Source of the DNA: an uncultured Aquincola sp.
GTDB taxonomy: Bacteria; Pseudomonadota; Gammaproteobacteria; Burkholderiales; Burkholderiaceae
Length of the DNA: 7,582 bases
Direction of reading: 5' to 3'
Assembly (NCBI GenBank): GCA_937883885.1
Contig: CAKZXL010000888.1
Coordinates: forward strand, 1-7,582
Each line of letters starts with the position of its first letter. Position 1 is the first letter of the stretch. Positions 1-5,632 of this stretch are shown here, piece after piece. The position numbers and the translations under genes were made by a program. Below the pieces are notes generated by a model. It saw only the letters and a list, made by a program, of their open reading frames with translations. It did not search any database and was not told where the DNA came from.

Positions 1-1
1 C

Positions 2-115
2 GACACGCGCATCTGGGGCACGGGCCTGATCTGGGCGGCCGCGGTGCTGACCATCTGGTCGATGGTGTACTACCTGCAAAAAGCGCTCCCCGACATCCGC
101 GCCAACGTGCGGTGA
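2..115 (+). CDS. pgsA: PgsA C-terminal end (CDP-diacylglycerol--glycerol-3-phosphate phosphatidyltransferase), partial
   Basis: Only the last 37 codons and the TGA stop (113-115) are present; the gene runs off the left edge. The readable tail ends with a hydrophobic helix followed by a short basic end (AAAVLTIWSMVYYLQKALP). This fits the last membrane helix of PgsA, which usually carries a VLTLWSM-like stretch. PgsA is an inner-membrane enzyme that joins CDP-diacylglycerol to glycerol-3-phosphate, the committed step to phosphatidylglycerol and cardiolipin. The catalytic CDP-alcohol phosphotransferase motif would lie upstream and cannot be seen, so the call rests on the tail alone. The downstream transporter starts inside its stop codon, which implies co-transcription. 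Another CDP-alcohol phosphotransferase family member is the main alternative. Confidence 0.7.
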   Translation, partial: DTRIWGTGLIWAAAVLTIWSMVYYLQKALPDIRANVR

Positions 116-1029
116 CGCAAGCCACACCCACCGGTCGCCAGCCCGCGTTGGTGGCCGCCATGCCGCCGGTCTTCGTGCTGATCTGGAGCACCGGCTTCAT
201 CGTGGCCCGCTACGGCATGCCGCATGCGCCGGCGCTGGCGCTGCTGAGCTGGCGCTATGGCCTGTCGGTTCTGGCCTTTGCGGTGTGGATCGCGCTCACC
301 CGCCCGGCCTGGCCGCAGGGCCGCACGCAGTGGTGGCATCTGGGCGTCACCGGTGTGCTGATGCATGCGGTGTACTTGGGCGGCGTGTGGTCGTCGGTGC
401 GGGCGGGTGCTTCGGCCGGCACGGTGGCCTTGATCGCCGGCCTGCAGCCCGTGCTCACCGCGGTCTGGGTCTCGGCCACCGGGCAGGAAAAGCGCGTGAC
501 GCCGCTGCAATGGACCGGTCTGGCGCTGGGCCTGGCCGGCCTGCTGCTGGTGGTGTGGCGCAAGCTGGGGCAGGGCGAGCTGGGGGCCTGGAACCTGCTG
601 CTGGCGGTGGGCGCGTTGCTGGGCATCACCGCCGGCACTTTGTATCAAAAGCGGCATGTGGCGTCGTGCGACGTGCGCACCGCCAACTTCGTGCAGCTGC
701 TGGCAGCCTTCGCGGTCACGCTGCCTGCTTCTTGGCTGATCGACACCCAGCCGGTGCAGTGGCACCCCGAGTTGATCGGTGCGCTGGCCTGGTCGGTGCT
801 GGTGCTCACGCTGGGGGGCAGTTCGCTGCTGTACCTGCTCATCCAGCAGGGTGCGGCCACGCGGGTCACCAGCCTGCTGTACCTGGTGCCGCCCTGCACC
901 GCGGTGATAGCCTGGCTGCTGTTCCGCGAAGCCCTGGGCCCCCTGGTGCTGACGGGTCTGGCGCTGACGGCCGTGGGCGTGGCGCTGGTGGTCAAGGCAC
1001 CTCGCAGCGCGGCGTCAACCCTGGCTTGA
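112..1029 (+). CDS. DMT superfamily (EamA-type) transporter
   Basis: A 305-residue, very hydrophobic protein with about ten predicted membrane helices in two EamA-like repeats, roughly residues 15-148 and 158-294. The first repeat opens with FVLIWSTGFIVARYG, typical of the family. The second has SLLYLVPPCTAVIAWLLF followed by an acidic residue at about 273 (FREAL), matching the usual 'Pv...a.l.lgE' signature. Length is normal for a complete 10-TM DMT exporter. It presumably sits in the inner membrane and exports a small metabolite, but EamA substrates cannot be read from sequence. The GTG start at 112 overlaps the pgsA TGA (GTGA), suggesting translational coupling, since no clear Shine-Dalgarno precedes it. 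An ATG at 160 is a possible alternative start and would remove only the hydrophilic first 16 residues. It is unlikely to be functionally linked to pgsA. Confidence 0.9.
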   Translation: MTQATPTGRQPALVAAMPPVFVLIWSTGFIVARYGMPHAPALALLSWRYGLSVLAFAVWIALTRPAWPQGRTQWWHLGVTGVLMHAVYLGGVWSSVRAGASAGTVALIAGLQPVLTAVWVSATGQEKRVTPLQWTGLALGLAGLLLVVWRKLGQGELGAWNLLLAVGALLGITAGTLYQKRHVASCDVRTANFVQLLAAFAVTLPASWLIDTQPVQWHPELIGALAWSVLVLTLGGSSLLYLLIQQGAATRVTSLLYLVPPCTAVIAWLLFREALGPLVLTGLALTAVGVALVVKAPRSAASTLA

Positions 1030-1078
1030 GCGGCTCGAAAACCCGGGCGGCGATCTGCTTAGAATCCGCCCCTCGCGC

Positions 1079-1108
1079 TTGACACTGCACGGGGCCGACG
1101 GCTGTAAT
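1079..1108 (+). promoter_or_regulatory. Sigma-70-type promoter for the HU gene
   Basis: A perfect -35 box TTGACA (1079-1084) and a -10 box TGTAAT (1103-1108, five of six consensus bases) are separated by 18 bases. Transcription would start near 1115. It lies in the 195-base gap between the transporter stop and the HU start and is the best promoter match in this half of the window. A weaker TAGAAT at 1060-1065 has no good -35 partner. Confidence 0.75.
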
Positions 1109-1224
1109 CGTCCGGCCCGGCTCGACCCGGTTTTCACCGGACACTCTTGAGCTTCGCAGGCTCCAGGCGCGCTAGCCGCCCCATTCGTCGAACGACACGT
1201 CTAACAGCGTAGAGGGACCCCTTC
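1109..1224 (+). promoter_or_regulatory. HU 5' leader with ribosome binding site
   Basis: If transcription starts near 1115, the HU message carries about 110 untranslated bases. The leader contains a small hairpin, CCGGT (1127-1131) with ACCGG (1136-1140) around a TTTC loop, and a weaker one, GAGC (1149-1152) with GCTC (1160-1163). An AGAGGGA Shine-Dalgarno at 1211-1217 lies seven bases before the GTG at 1225 and decides that start. No known riboswitch pattern was recognised. Confidence 0.5.
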
Positions 1225-1494
1225 GTGAACAAGAGTGAACTGATCGATCACATCGCCCAGCAGGCCGACATTTCGAAGGCCGCCGCCGGCCGCGCCCTGG
1301 AGGCCGTGATCGGCGGTGTCAAGACCACGCTCAAGAAGGGCGGCAGCGTGTCGCTCGTCGGCTTCGGCACCTTCTCGGTCACCAAGCGGGCGGCGCGCAG
1401 CGGCCGCAACCCGCGCACCGGCGCCACGATTAAAATCAAGGCTGCCAAGGTTCCCAAGTTCCGCCCCGGCAAGGGCCTGCGGGACTCTCTTTGA
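1225..1494 (+). CDS. hupB: HU family DNA-binding protein
   Basis: An 89-residue protein with the full HU/IHF fold. It has the helical dimerisation half ([27 protein letters not shown] type, residues 1-38), the LVGFGTF turn (44-50), and the DNA-binding arm with SGRNPRTG (59-66), where Pro63 is the residue that kinks DNA. It ends with the family's [11 protein letters not shown] segment. It is a nucleoid protein that binds DNA with little sequence preference as a dimer, bending and compacting it. The GTG start is supported by AGAGGGA seven bases upstream. HU followed by ppiD is a conserved order (hupB-ppiD in E. coli); here a tRNA-Val sits between them. The closer match to HU than to IHF comes from the N-terminus and the GRNPRTG arm. 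The hupB symbol is by context and could equally be written hup. Confidence 0.95.
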   Translation: MNKSELIDHIAQQADISKAAAGRALEAVIGGVKTTLKKGGSVSLVGFGTFSVTKRAARSGRNPRTGATIKIKAAKVPKFRPGKGLRDSL

Positions 1495-1507
1495 TCCACC
1501 AGTCACT

Positions 1508-1583
1508 GGGTGCTTAGCTCAGCCGGTAGAGCGGCGCCCTTACAAGGCGTAGGTCGGCGGTTCGAACCCGTCAGCACCCACCA
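1508..1583 (+). tRNA. tRNA-Val (anticodon TAC)
   Basis: A complete 76-base cloverleaf. The acceptor stem is GGGTGCT (1508-1514) with AGCACCC (1573-1579), followed by A1580 and an encoded CCA (1581-1583). The anticodon stem is GCGCC (1534-1538) with GGCGT (1546-1550), enclosing the loop CTTACAA with anticodon TAC at 1541-1543. The T-loop GTTCGAAC is present. The anticodon reads GTA valine codons and, with the usual wobble modification, others of the GTN box. It follows the HU stop by 13 bases on the same strand with no promoter of its own visible, so it is probably processed out of a shared transcript. Confidence 0.97.
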
Positions 1584-1592
1584 GCGACAATA

Positions 1593-1609
1593 GGCGGCTC
1601 CGGGCCGCC
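1593..1609 (+). repeat. Hairpin just after tRNA-Val
   Basis: GGCGGC (1593-1598) and GCCGCC (1604-1609) form a perfect 6-bp stem around a TCCGG loop, ten bases after the tRNA CCA. There is no T-tract after it. It may help 3' processing of the tRNA precursor or may simply be part of the termination region with the longer hairpin that follows. Confidence 0.5.
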
Positions 1610-1620
1610 GGCATACCAAC

Positions 1621-1646
1621 AAAGGCGGGCCCCGGGGTCCGCCTTT
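1621..1646 (+). terminator. Probable intrinsic terminator between tRNA-Val and ppiD
   Basis: AAAGGCGG (1621-1628) and CCGCCTTT (1639-1646) are perfect inverted copies around a G+C-rich centre, giving a stem that begins with an A-run and ends with a T-run on both strands. It would end the HU/tRNA-Val transcript. The T-run is only three bases, so read-through into ppiD is possible. This matters because no convincing separate ppiD promoter is visible in the remaining 44 bases. Confidence 0.6.
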
Positions 1647-1690
1647 GTGCCATCCAGGCACCACCTCTCTGCACCGAAAGCCGTTCCCGC

Positions 1691-3625
1691 ATGTTCGAGT
1701 TCGTTCGCAATAACACCCGCCTGCTGCAGGGCATCCTGGTGGTGCTGATCTTCCCGGCCTTCGTGGTCGCCAGCTGCCAGGGATACAACCAGTTCATGGA
1801 GGGCGGCAACGCCACCGTGGCCAAGGTCGATGGGCAGACCATCACCCAGGCCGAGTGGGACGCGGCCCACCAGCGCCAGGCCGAACGTGTGCGCCAGCAG
1901 ATGCCGGGCATCGACCCCAAGATGCTGGACACGCCCGAAGCCAGGCACGAGACGCTGGAGCAGATGGTGCGCGAGCGTGTGCTGTTCGCGGCCATCAACC
2001 AGCAGCACCTGGCCGTGACCGACGAGCGCCTGCAGCGCGAGCTGCTGGCCGTGCCCCAACTGGCCGCGCTGCGCCGCCCCGATGGCAGCTTCGACGTCGA
2101 TGCGTACAAGGCGCTGCTGGCCGCCCAGGGCATGTCGCCTGCGTCGTTTGAAGCCAGCGTGCGCCAGGACGCCGCGATCAAGCAGGTGGTGGGCGGCGTG
2201 GAAGCCAGTGCCTTCGCGCCCGATGGCGTGGCCCGCCAGTCGCTGGACGCGCTGCTGCAACGCCGCCAGGTGCAGCTGCAGCGCTTTCTCACGCGCGATT
2301 ACGTGGGCAAGGTGCAACCGACCGACGCCGACCTGGAAGCCTTCCACAAGTCGCACAGCGACCTCTTTCGCGCGCCTGAGCAGGCCCGCATCGAGTACGT
2401 GGTGCTGACGCTGGACAGCCTGGCCAAGGACGTGACGGTCAGCGACGAAGAGCTGCGCAAGTACTACGACGAAAACGCCGCCCGCTACACCGCGGCCGAA
2501 GAGCGCCGCGCCAGCCACATCCTGGTCAAGGCCGACAAGGACGCGCCGGCCGCCGACCGCCAGAAGGCCAAGGCCAAGGCAGAAGCGCTGCTGGCCGACC
2601 TGCGCAAGAACCCCGGCAGCTTTGCCGAGGTGGCCAAGAAGAACTCCGACGACCCGGGCTCGGCCGAGCGCGGTGGCGACCTCGATTTCTTTGGCCGCGG
2701 CGCGATGGTCAAGCCCTTTGAAGACGCCGCCTACGCGATGAAGCCGGGCGAGATCAGCAATGTGGTCGAGAGCGATTTCGGCTACCACATCATCAAGCTG
2801 GACGCGGTGCGTGGCGGCCAGAAAAAGCCGTTCGAGGCCGTGAAGGCCGAGATCGAAGCCGAGGTGCGCAGGCAGCTGGCCCAGCGCCGCTACGCCGAGG
2901 CGGCCGAGCAGTTCAGCAACACCGTGTACGAGCAGGCCGACACGCTGCAGCCGGTGGTCGACAAGCTCAAGCTGGCCAAGCAGACCGCGGTGGTGCAGCG
3001 CACCCCGGTGCCGGGCGCCACCGGCGCGCTGGCGTCGGCCAAGCTGCTGGACGCGGTATTTGCCACCGATGCCACGCAGAACAAGCGCAACACCGAGGCG
3101 GTGGAAATCGGCCCCAACCAGCTGGCGGCTGCGCGGGTGGTCGAGTACACCCCGGCCCGCGTGCTGCCGCTGGCCGAAGTGAAGTCGCAGGTGCGCGACC
3201 GTGTGGTGGATGAGCAGGCGATGGCCCTGGCCCGCAAGGACGGCGAAGCGCGCCTGGCGCAGCTCAAGGCCGACGCCAAGGCCGACGGCCTGCCGGCGGC
3301 GATCGAGGTGTCGCGCGCACAGGCCCAGGGCCTGCAGCGCCCGGTGCTGGACGCGGTGATGCGCGCCGATGCCAACCAGCTGCCGGCCACGCTGGGCGTG
3401 GACGTGCCGGGTGAGGGCTACGTGGTGGCCCGTGTGACGCAAGTGAGCCCGCCCGACGCCAAGTCCCCCGAGATGCAGCAGCTGATGCCGCGCTACGCGC
3501 AAGCCTGGGGCACCGCCGAAGCCAACGCCTACATGAGCGCGCTGCGCAGCCGCTTCAAGGTGGAGTTCAAGGGCAACGGCGTGGCCCCGGTGGCCGCCGC
3601 TGCCACCGGCACCGAGACGAAATAA
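1691..3625 (+). CDS. ppiD: PpiD-like membrane-anchored periplasmic peptidyl-prolyl isomerase / chaperone
   Basis: A 644-residue protein of the SurA/PpiD class (E. coli PpiD is 623). Residues 1-10 are cytoplasmic, about 11-28 form a single membrane anchor (LLQGILVVLIFPAFVVAS), and the rest is periplasmic. A SurA-type N-terminal chaperone region covers roughly 40-200. A parvulin domain lies at about 270-372, with RASHILVK, the SDDPGSAERGGDLDFFGRG loop and GYHIIKL. A helical region and a C-terminal SurA/PpiD-like domain follow (about 400-625). PpiD helps newly exported proteins fold as they leave the Sec translocon. Both histidines of the parvulin core, H276 and H366, are kept; E. coli PpiD has lost them, so this version may be an active isomerase. 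The start fits the family N-terminus (MFEFVRNNTRLLQGI), although the Shine-Dalgarno is weak (GAAAG at 1676-1680). HU upstream supports the call. Confidence 0.93.
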   Translation: MFEFVRNNTRLLQGILVVLIFPAFVVASCQGYNQFMEGGNATVAKVDGQTITQAEWDAAHQRQAERVRQQMPGIDPKMLDTPEARHETLEQMVRERVLFAAINQQHLAVTDERLQRELLAVPQLAALRRPDGSFDVDAYKALLAAQGMSPASFEASVRQDAAIKQVVGGVEASAFAPDGVARQSLDALLQRRQVQLQRFLTRDYVGKVQPTDADLEAFHKSHSDLFRAPEQARIEYVVLTLDSLAKDVTVSDEELRKYYDENAARYTAAEERRASHILVKADKDAPAADRQKAKAKAEALLADLRKNPGSFAEVAKKNSDDPGSAERGGDLDFFGRGAMVKPFEDAAYAMKPGEISNVVESDFGYHIIKLDAVRGGQKKPFEAVKAEIEAEVRRQLAQRRYAEAAEQFSNTVYEQADTLQPVVDKLKLAKQTAVVQRTPVPGATGALASAKLLDAVFATDATQNKRNTEAVEIGPNQLAAARVVEYTPARVLPLAEVKSQVRDRVVDEQAMALARKDGEARLAQLKADAKADGLPAAIEVSRAQAQGLQRPVLDAVMRADANQLPATLGVDVPGEGYVVARVTQVSPPDAKSPEMQQLMPRYAQAWGTAEANAYMSALRSRFKVEFKGNGVAPVAAAATGTETK

Positions 3626-3628
3626 AGC

Positions 3629-3656
3629 TTGATGGCCTACGCAAGTGGGCTATACT
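3629..3656 (+). promoter_or_regulatory. Promoter for tRNA-His
   Basis: TTGATG (3629-3634, four of six -35 consensus bases) and TATACT (3651-3656, five of six for -10) are 16 bases apart. Transcription would begin near 3663, about six bases before the tRNA. It lies four bases after the ppiD stop, giving the tRNA its own start. Confidence 0.65.
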
Positions 3657-3668
3657 CATCGGCTCTGC

Positions 3669-3745
3669 GGTGGCTGTAGCTCAGTTGGTAGAGTCCCAGA
3701 TTGTGATTCTGGTCGTCGTGGGTTCGAGTCCCATCAGCCACCCCA
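3669..3745 (+). tRNA. tRNA-His (anticodon GTG)
   Basis: A complete cloverleaf with the extra 5' base (G-1, here 3669) that marks tRNA-His. The acceptor GTGGCTG (3670-3676) pairs with CAGCCAC (3735-3741), then C3742 and an encoded CCA (3743-3745). The anticodon stem CCAGA (3696-3700) with TCTGG (3708-3712) encloses loop TTGTGAT with anticodon GTG at 3703-3705. The D-stem has one G-T wobble (GCTC with GAGT). It stays intact although a mobile element appears to be inserted right behind it, as expected when integration duplicates the tRNA 3' end. Confidence 0.97.
3721..3745 (+). other. Putative attachment site in the 3' end of tRNA-His
   Basis: P4-type integrases usually recombine within the 3' part of a tRNA gene and rebuild it with an identical copy. 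The integrase here starts about 170 bases after tRNA-His and points away from it, so the T-arm and acceptor 3' half are the most likely attachment core. No second copy of this stretch was seen in the window, so the other junction must lie beyond the right edge and the exact core length cannot be set. Confidence 0.5.
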
Positions 3746-3818
3746 TCCCAGCGTTTCATCAGGTCCCATGCCGGACCGAACTTCCCGCCGAATCAACGAC
3801 TTAGCCGGTCGCTTGAGT

Positions 3819-3846
3819 CAGGAAGGTTCCTGCCGTCCCACGGCAG
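3819..3846. repeat. Two overlapping inverted repeats between tRNA-His and integrase
   Basis: CAGGAA (3819-3824) and TTCCTG (3827-3832) form a 6-bp repeat with a GG centre. CTGCCGT (3830-3836) and ACGGCAG (3840-3846) form a perfect 7-bp stem with a CCC loop. They share bases 3830-3832, so only one can form fully at a time. No T-run follows, so they are not a standard terminator. They could be protein-binding sites of the attachment region. Confidence 0.5.
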
Positions 3847-3856
3847 CGCAGCGCAA

Positions 3857-3918
3857 GTAGGGGAACATGTAGGGGAACAAATGGCGTTCGTCATGCCATT
3901 TGGAGCTTTGTTCCCCTA
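3857..3918. promoter_or_regulatory. TAGGGGAACA direct and inverted repeats flanking the integrase start
   Basis: GTAGGGGAACA occurs at 3857-3867 and again at 3869-3879, a direct repeat with a 12-base period. TAGGGGAACAAA (3870-3881) has a perfect 12-base inverted partner TTTGTTCCCCTA (3907-3918), whose last base is the first base of the integrase ATG. A nested pair AAATGGC (3879-3885) with GCCATTT (3895-3901) lies between. Short G-rich repeats ahead of integrase genes in similar elements serve as integrase arm-binding sites. An operator for autoregulation or a hairpin that hides the ribosome binding region is the alternative. Confidence 0.6.
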
Positions 3919-5159
3919 TGCTCACCGACAAGCAGTGCAAGAACGCGTTCTGCCCACAGGGCAGAGCCCGCACCCGGGCGACCGATTCAGGTGGTCTCTA
4001 CCTCGAAGTTGCCGGCACCGGGTCCAAGCGCTGGTTCTGGAAGTACTACTTCGACGGCAAAGAGAAGCGCCTCTCGTTGGGTTGCTACCCTGAGGTCAGC
4101 CTCAAGGATGCTCGGGCCGCTCGAGACGATGCGCGGAAGCAACACCAATCAGGCATCGACCCGGTGCTCGCGAGGCAGGTCGACCGTCTCAGTTCCCGGT
4201 TCGACGCCAACGCCAGCTTCGAGGTGACCGCGCGCGAGTTCCACGCGACCAAGAAGGTCGGCTGGAGCGATCACTACGCCAAGCGCTGGATGGAGCGCCT
4301 CGAGAAGGACATCTTCCCCTGGCTGGGCAAGCTTGCGCTTTCCCAGATCGGTGCACCGATGCTGCTGCAGACGCTGAGGCGCGTTGAGGCACGTGGCACG
4401 CGCGAACTGCCCCACTCCCTGCTGGAAGCCTGCGGGCAGGTGTTTCGATACGGCGTGGCCACCGGACGTTGTGAGCGCAGTCCCGCGTCCGATCTGCGCG
4501 GCGCACTGAAGCCGGTGCTGACCAGGCACGTCTCGGCGATCGTCGAGCCCGATCAGGTCGGCGACTTGATGCGCGCGATCGACGGCTACCACGGTCACCC
4601 CGTCACCCGGGCGGCACTGCTTCTGTCGGCGCTGCTCTTCCAGCGGCCAGGGAACATCCGGCAGATGGAGTGGGCCGAGCTGGATCTCGAGGCAAGGATG
4701 TGGGCGATACCCTCCGCCAAGATGAAGCGGACAAAGCGGGAGAAGATCAACGGAAGGCCGCATCTGGTTCCGCTCGCCACCCAGGCTGTAGACGCTCTGA
4801 AGGATCTGATGCCGCTGACCGGCCGAGGGCGATACGTGTTTCCGTCCCTGATCAGTGCCAAGCGGCCGATGAGCGAGAACACGGTCCGCGTTGCTCTGCG
4901 CCGGCTGGGCTTCGACAACGAGACGATGACTCCCCATGGATTCCGGGCGATGGCCCGCACCGTGATGGTGGAGCGGCTCAACGTGGCGCCGGACGTGATC
5001 GAGGCCCAACTGGCACATGGGAAGTCCGGCCCGCTGGGCGCTGCCTACGACAGGGCGGAGTTCATCGAGCAGCGGCGCGACATGATGAAGGCTTGGGCGG
5101 ACTACTTGGACGAACTCAGGCAGAGGCACCCAGGAGAGCGCCCAGCGCAAGCCGCATAG
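3918..5159 (+). CDS. int: P4-type tyrosine recombinase / integrase
   Basis: A 413-residue phage P4-family integrase that would insert and excise the element at tRNA-His. The N-terminal arm-binding domain covers about 1-85 (MLTDKQCKN..., DSGGLYLEV at 23-31, KRLSLGCYPEVSLKDAR at 50-66). A SAM-like core-binding domain follows (about 100-190). The catalytic domain covers about 205-395 with R243 (LFQRPGNIRQMEW), a lysine of the beta-hairpin near 270-276, H340 and R343 (HGFR), H367 (QLAHG) and nucleophile Y377 (AAYDR). All six expected residues are present and the length is normal, so it should be active. The ATG at 3918 gives the standard family N-terminus; an upstream TTG at 3900 would add six residues and is less likely. 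GGAG at 3902-3905 is a distant candidate ribosome site. It faces away from tRNA-His. Confidence 0.95.
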   Translation: MLTDKQCKNAFCPQGRARTRATDSGGLYLEVAGTGSKRWFWKYYFDGKEKRLSLGCYPEVSLKDARAARDDARKQHQSGIDPVLARQVDRLSSRFDANASFEVTAREFHATKKVGWSDHYAKRWMERLEKDIFPWLGKLALSQIGAPMLLQTLRRVEARGTRELPHSLLEACGQVFRYGVATGRCERSPASDLRGALKPVLTRHVSAIVEPDQVGDLMRAIDGYHGHPVTRAALLLSALLFQRPGNIRQMEWAELDLEARMWAIPSAKMKRTKREKINGRPHLVPLATQAVDALKDLMPLTGRGRYVFPSLISAKRPMSENTVRVALRRLGFDNETMTPHGFRAMARTVMVERLNVAPDVIEAQLAHGKSGPLGAAYDRAEFIEQRRDMMKAWADYLDELRQRHPGERPAQAA

Positions 5160-5186
5160 GGTCCATAGCGCATCGTGTAGGGAGCG

Positions 5187-5204
5187 GGCTTCACGGACGA
5201 AGCC
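5187..5204 (+). repeat. Hairpin after the integrase
   Basis: GGCTTC (5187-5192) and GAAGCC (5199-5204) form a perfect 6-bp stem with a six-base loop, 28 bases after the integrase stop. There is no T-run. It may slow transcription between the integrase and the next gene, but as a terminator it is weak. The rest of the 149-base gap shows no other structure that I can support. Confidence 0.35.
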
Positions 5205-5308
5205 ATGGCTCAAGATGCCCGTACTCGATGGCAGCAACGAACCGTTTGTATCCGCGCCACTCCAGGGAATGTCCGACACTTCGATGGCTTACAGCTTTGG
5301 TGGCGCTC

Positions 5309-5632
5309 ATGCGATTGGTCCTGTTTGCTGCAGTTGTCGCTCTCGGCGCGATGGTCGGCGTGATCGCCGCGGCGGGCGATGACACCTCTACGAAGGTGAC
5401 GATGGCGTTCGTCGGAGTTCTCTTCGCGCTGCCCGTGGCGGCCTTGCTGGCTCGTCGACGAAAAGGGGCTGAGCGCGGTCAGTTGACCGACGAGCCAATC
5501 GACACGCCAGGATCGACATCCCCACGATCGTTGTCGGCCAACTATTGGCGCGACCGCGGTCATCCGCCCTTCATGAAGCCTTCCGATGGCGATCCGGACA
5601 AGCACATGTTCGATCCCGATCGGCTGTCCTGA
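5309..5632 (+). CDS. Small membrane protein of unknown function at the element's integrase end
   Basis: I do not recognise a named family. With the ATG at 5309 the product has 107 residues. Two hydrophobic stretches (about 3-24, LVLFAAVVALGAMVGVIAAAG, and 30-47, VTMAFVGVLFALPVAALLA) are joined by a short polar DDTSTK turn, suggesting a helical hairpin in the membrane. A basic stretch (RRRKG) follows, then a polar tail of about 60 residues with NYWRDRGHPPFMKP and HMFDPDRL. Such conserved-looking aromatic/proline motifs are unlikely in a chance reading frame. GGTGG at 5299-5303 is a plausible ribosome site for this ATG; GTG at 5300 or ATG at 5228 would give longer forms. The stop ends at 5632, directly abutting the stop of traG on the other strand. 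It may serve the conjugation apparatus, but that is context only. Confidence 0.7.
   Translation: MRLVLFAAVVALGAMVGVIAAAGDDTSTKVTMAFVGVLFALPVAALLARRRKGAERGQLTDEPIDTPGSTSPRSLSANYWRDRGHPPFMKPSDGDPDKHMFDPDRLS

Noticed and set aside
1026..1065. Second promoter for HU using TAGAAT at 1060-1065
   Set aside because: The nearest -35-like sequences are either 28 bases away (TTGAGC, 1026-1031) or poor and 19 bases away (TCGAAA, 1035-1040). The promoter at 1079-1108 is far better.
1571..3502. A 643-residue open frame on the minus strand opposite ppiD
   Set aside because: It is the complement of a well supported ppiD gene in GC-rich DNA. Its product is full of His, Arg, Leu and Gly without domain motifs, as expected from a shadow frame.
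3768..3860. 30-codon frame (MPDRTSRRIND...) between tRNA-His and int
   Set aside because: Too short and without a ribosome binding site or motif. It overlaps the inverted repeats, so chance is the simplest reading.
3857..3918. CRISPR-like array from the repeated GTAGGGGAACA
   Set aside because: Only two direct copies with a single base between them and one inverted copy. There are no spacers of regular length and no Cas genes.
4149..5279. A 376-residue minus-strand frame opposite the integrase
   Set aside because: The plus strand encodes an integrase with all catalytic residues. The antisense product has no recognisable domain or sensible ribosome site.
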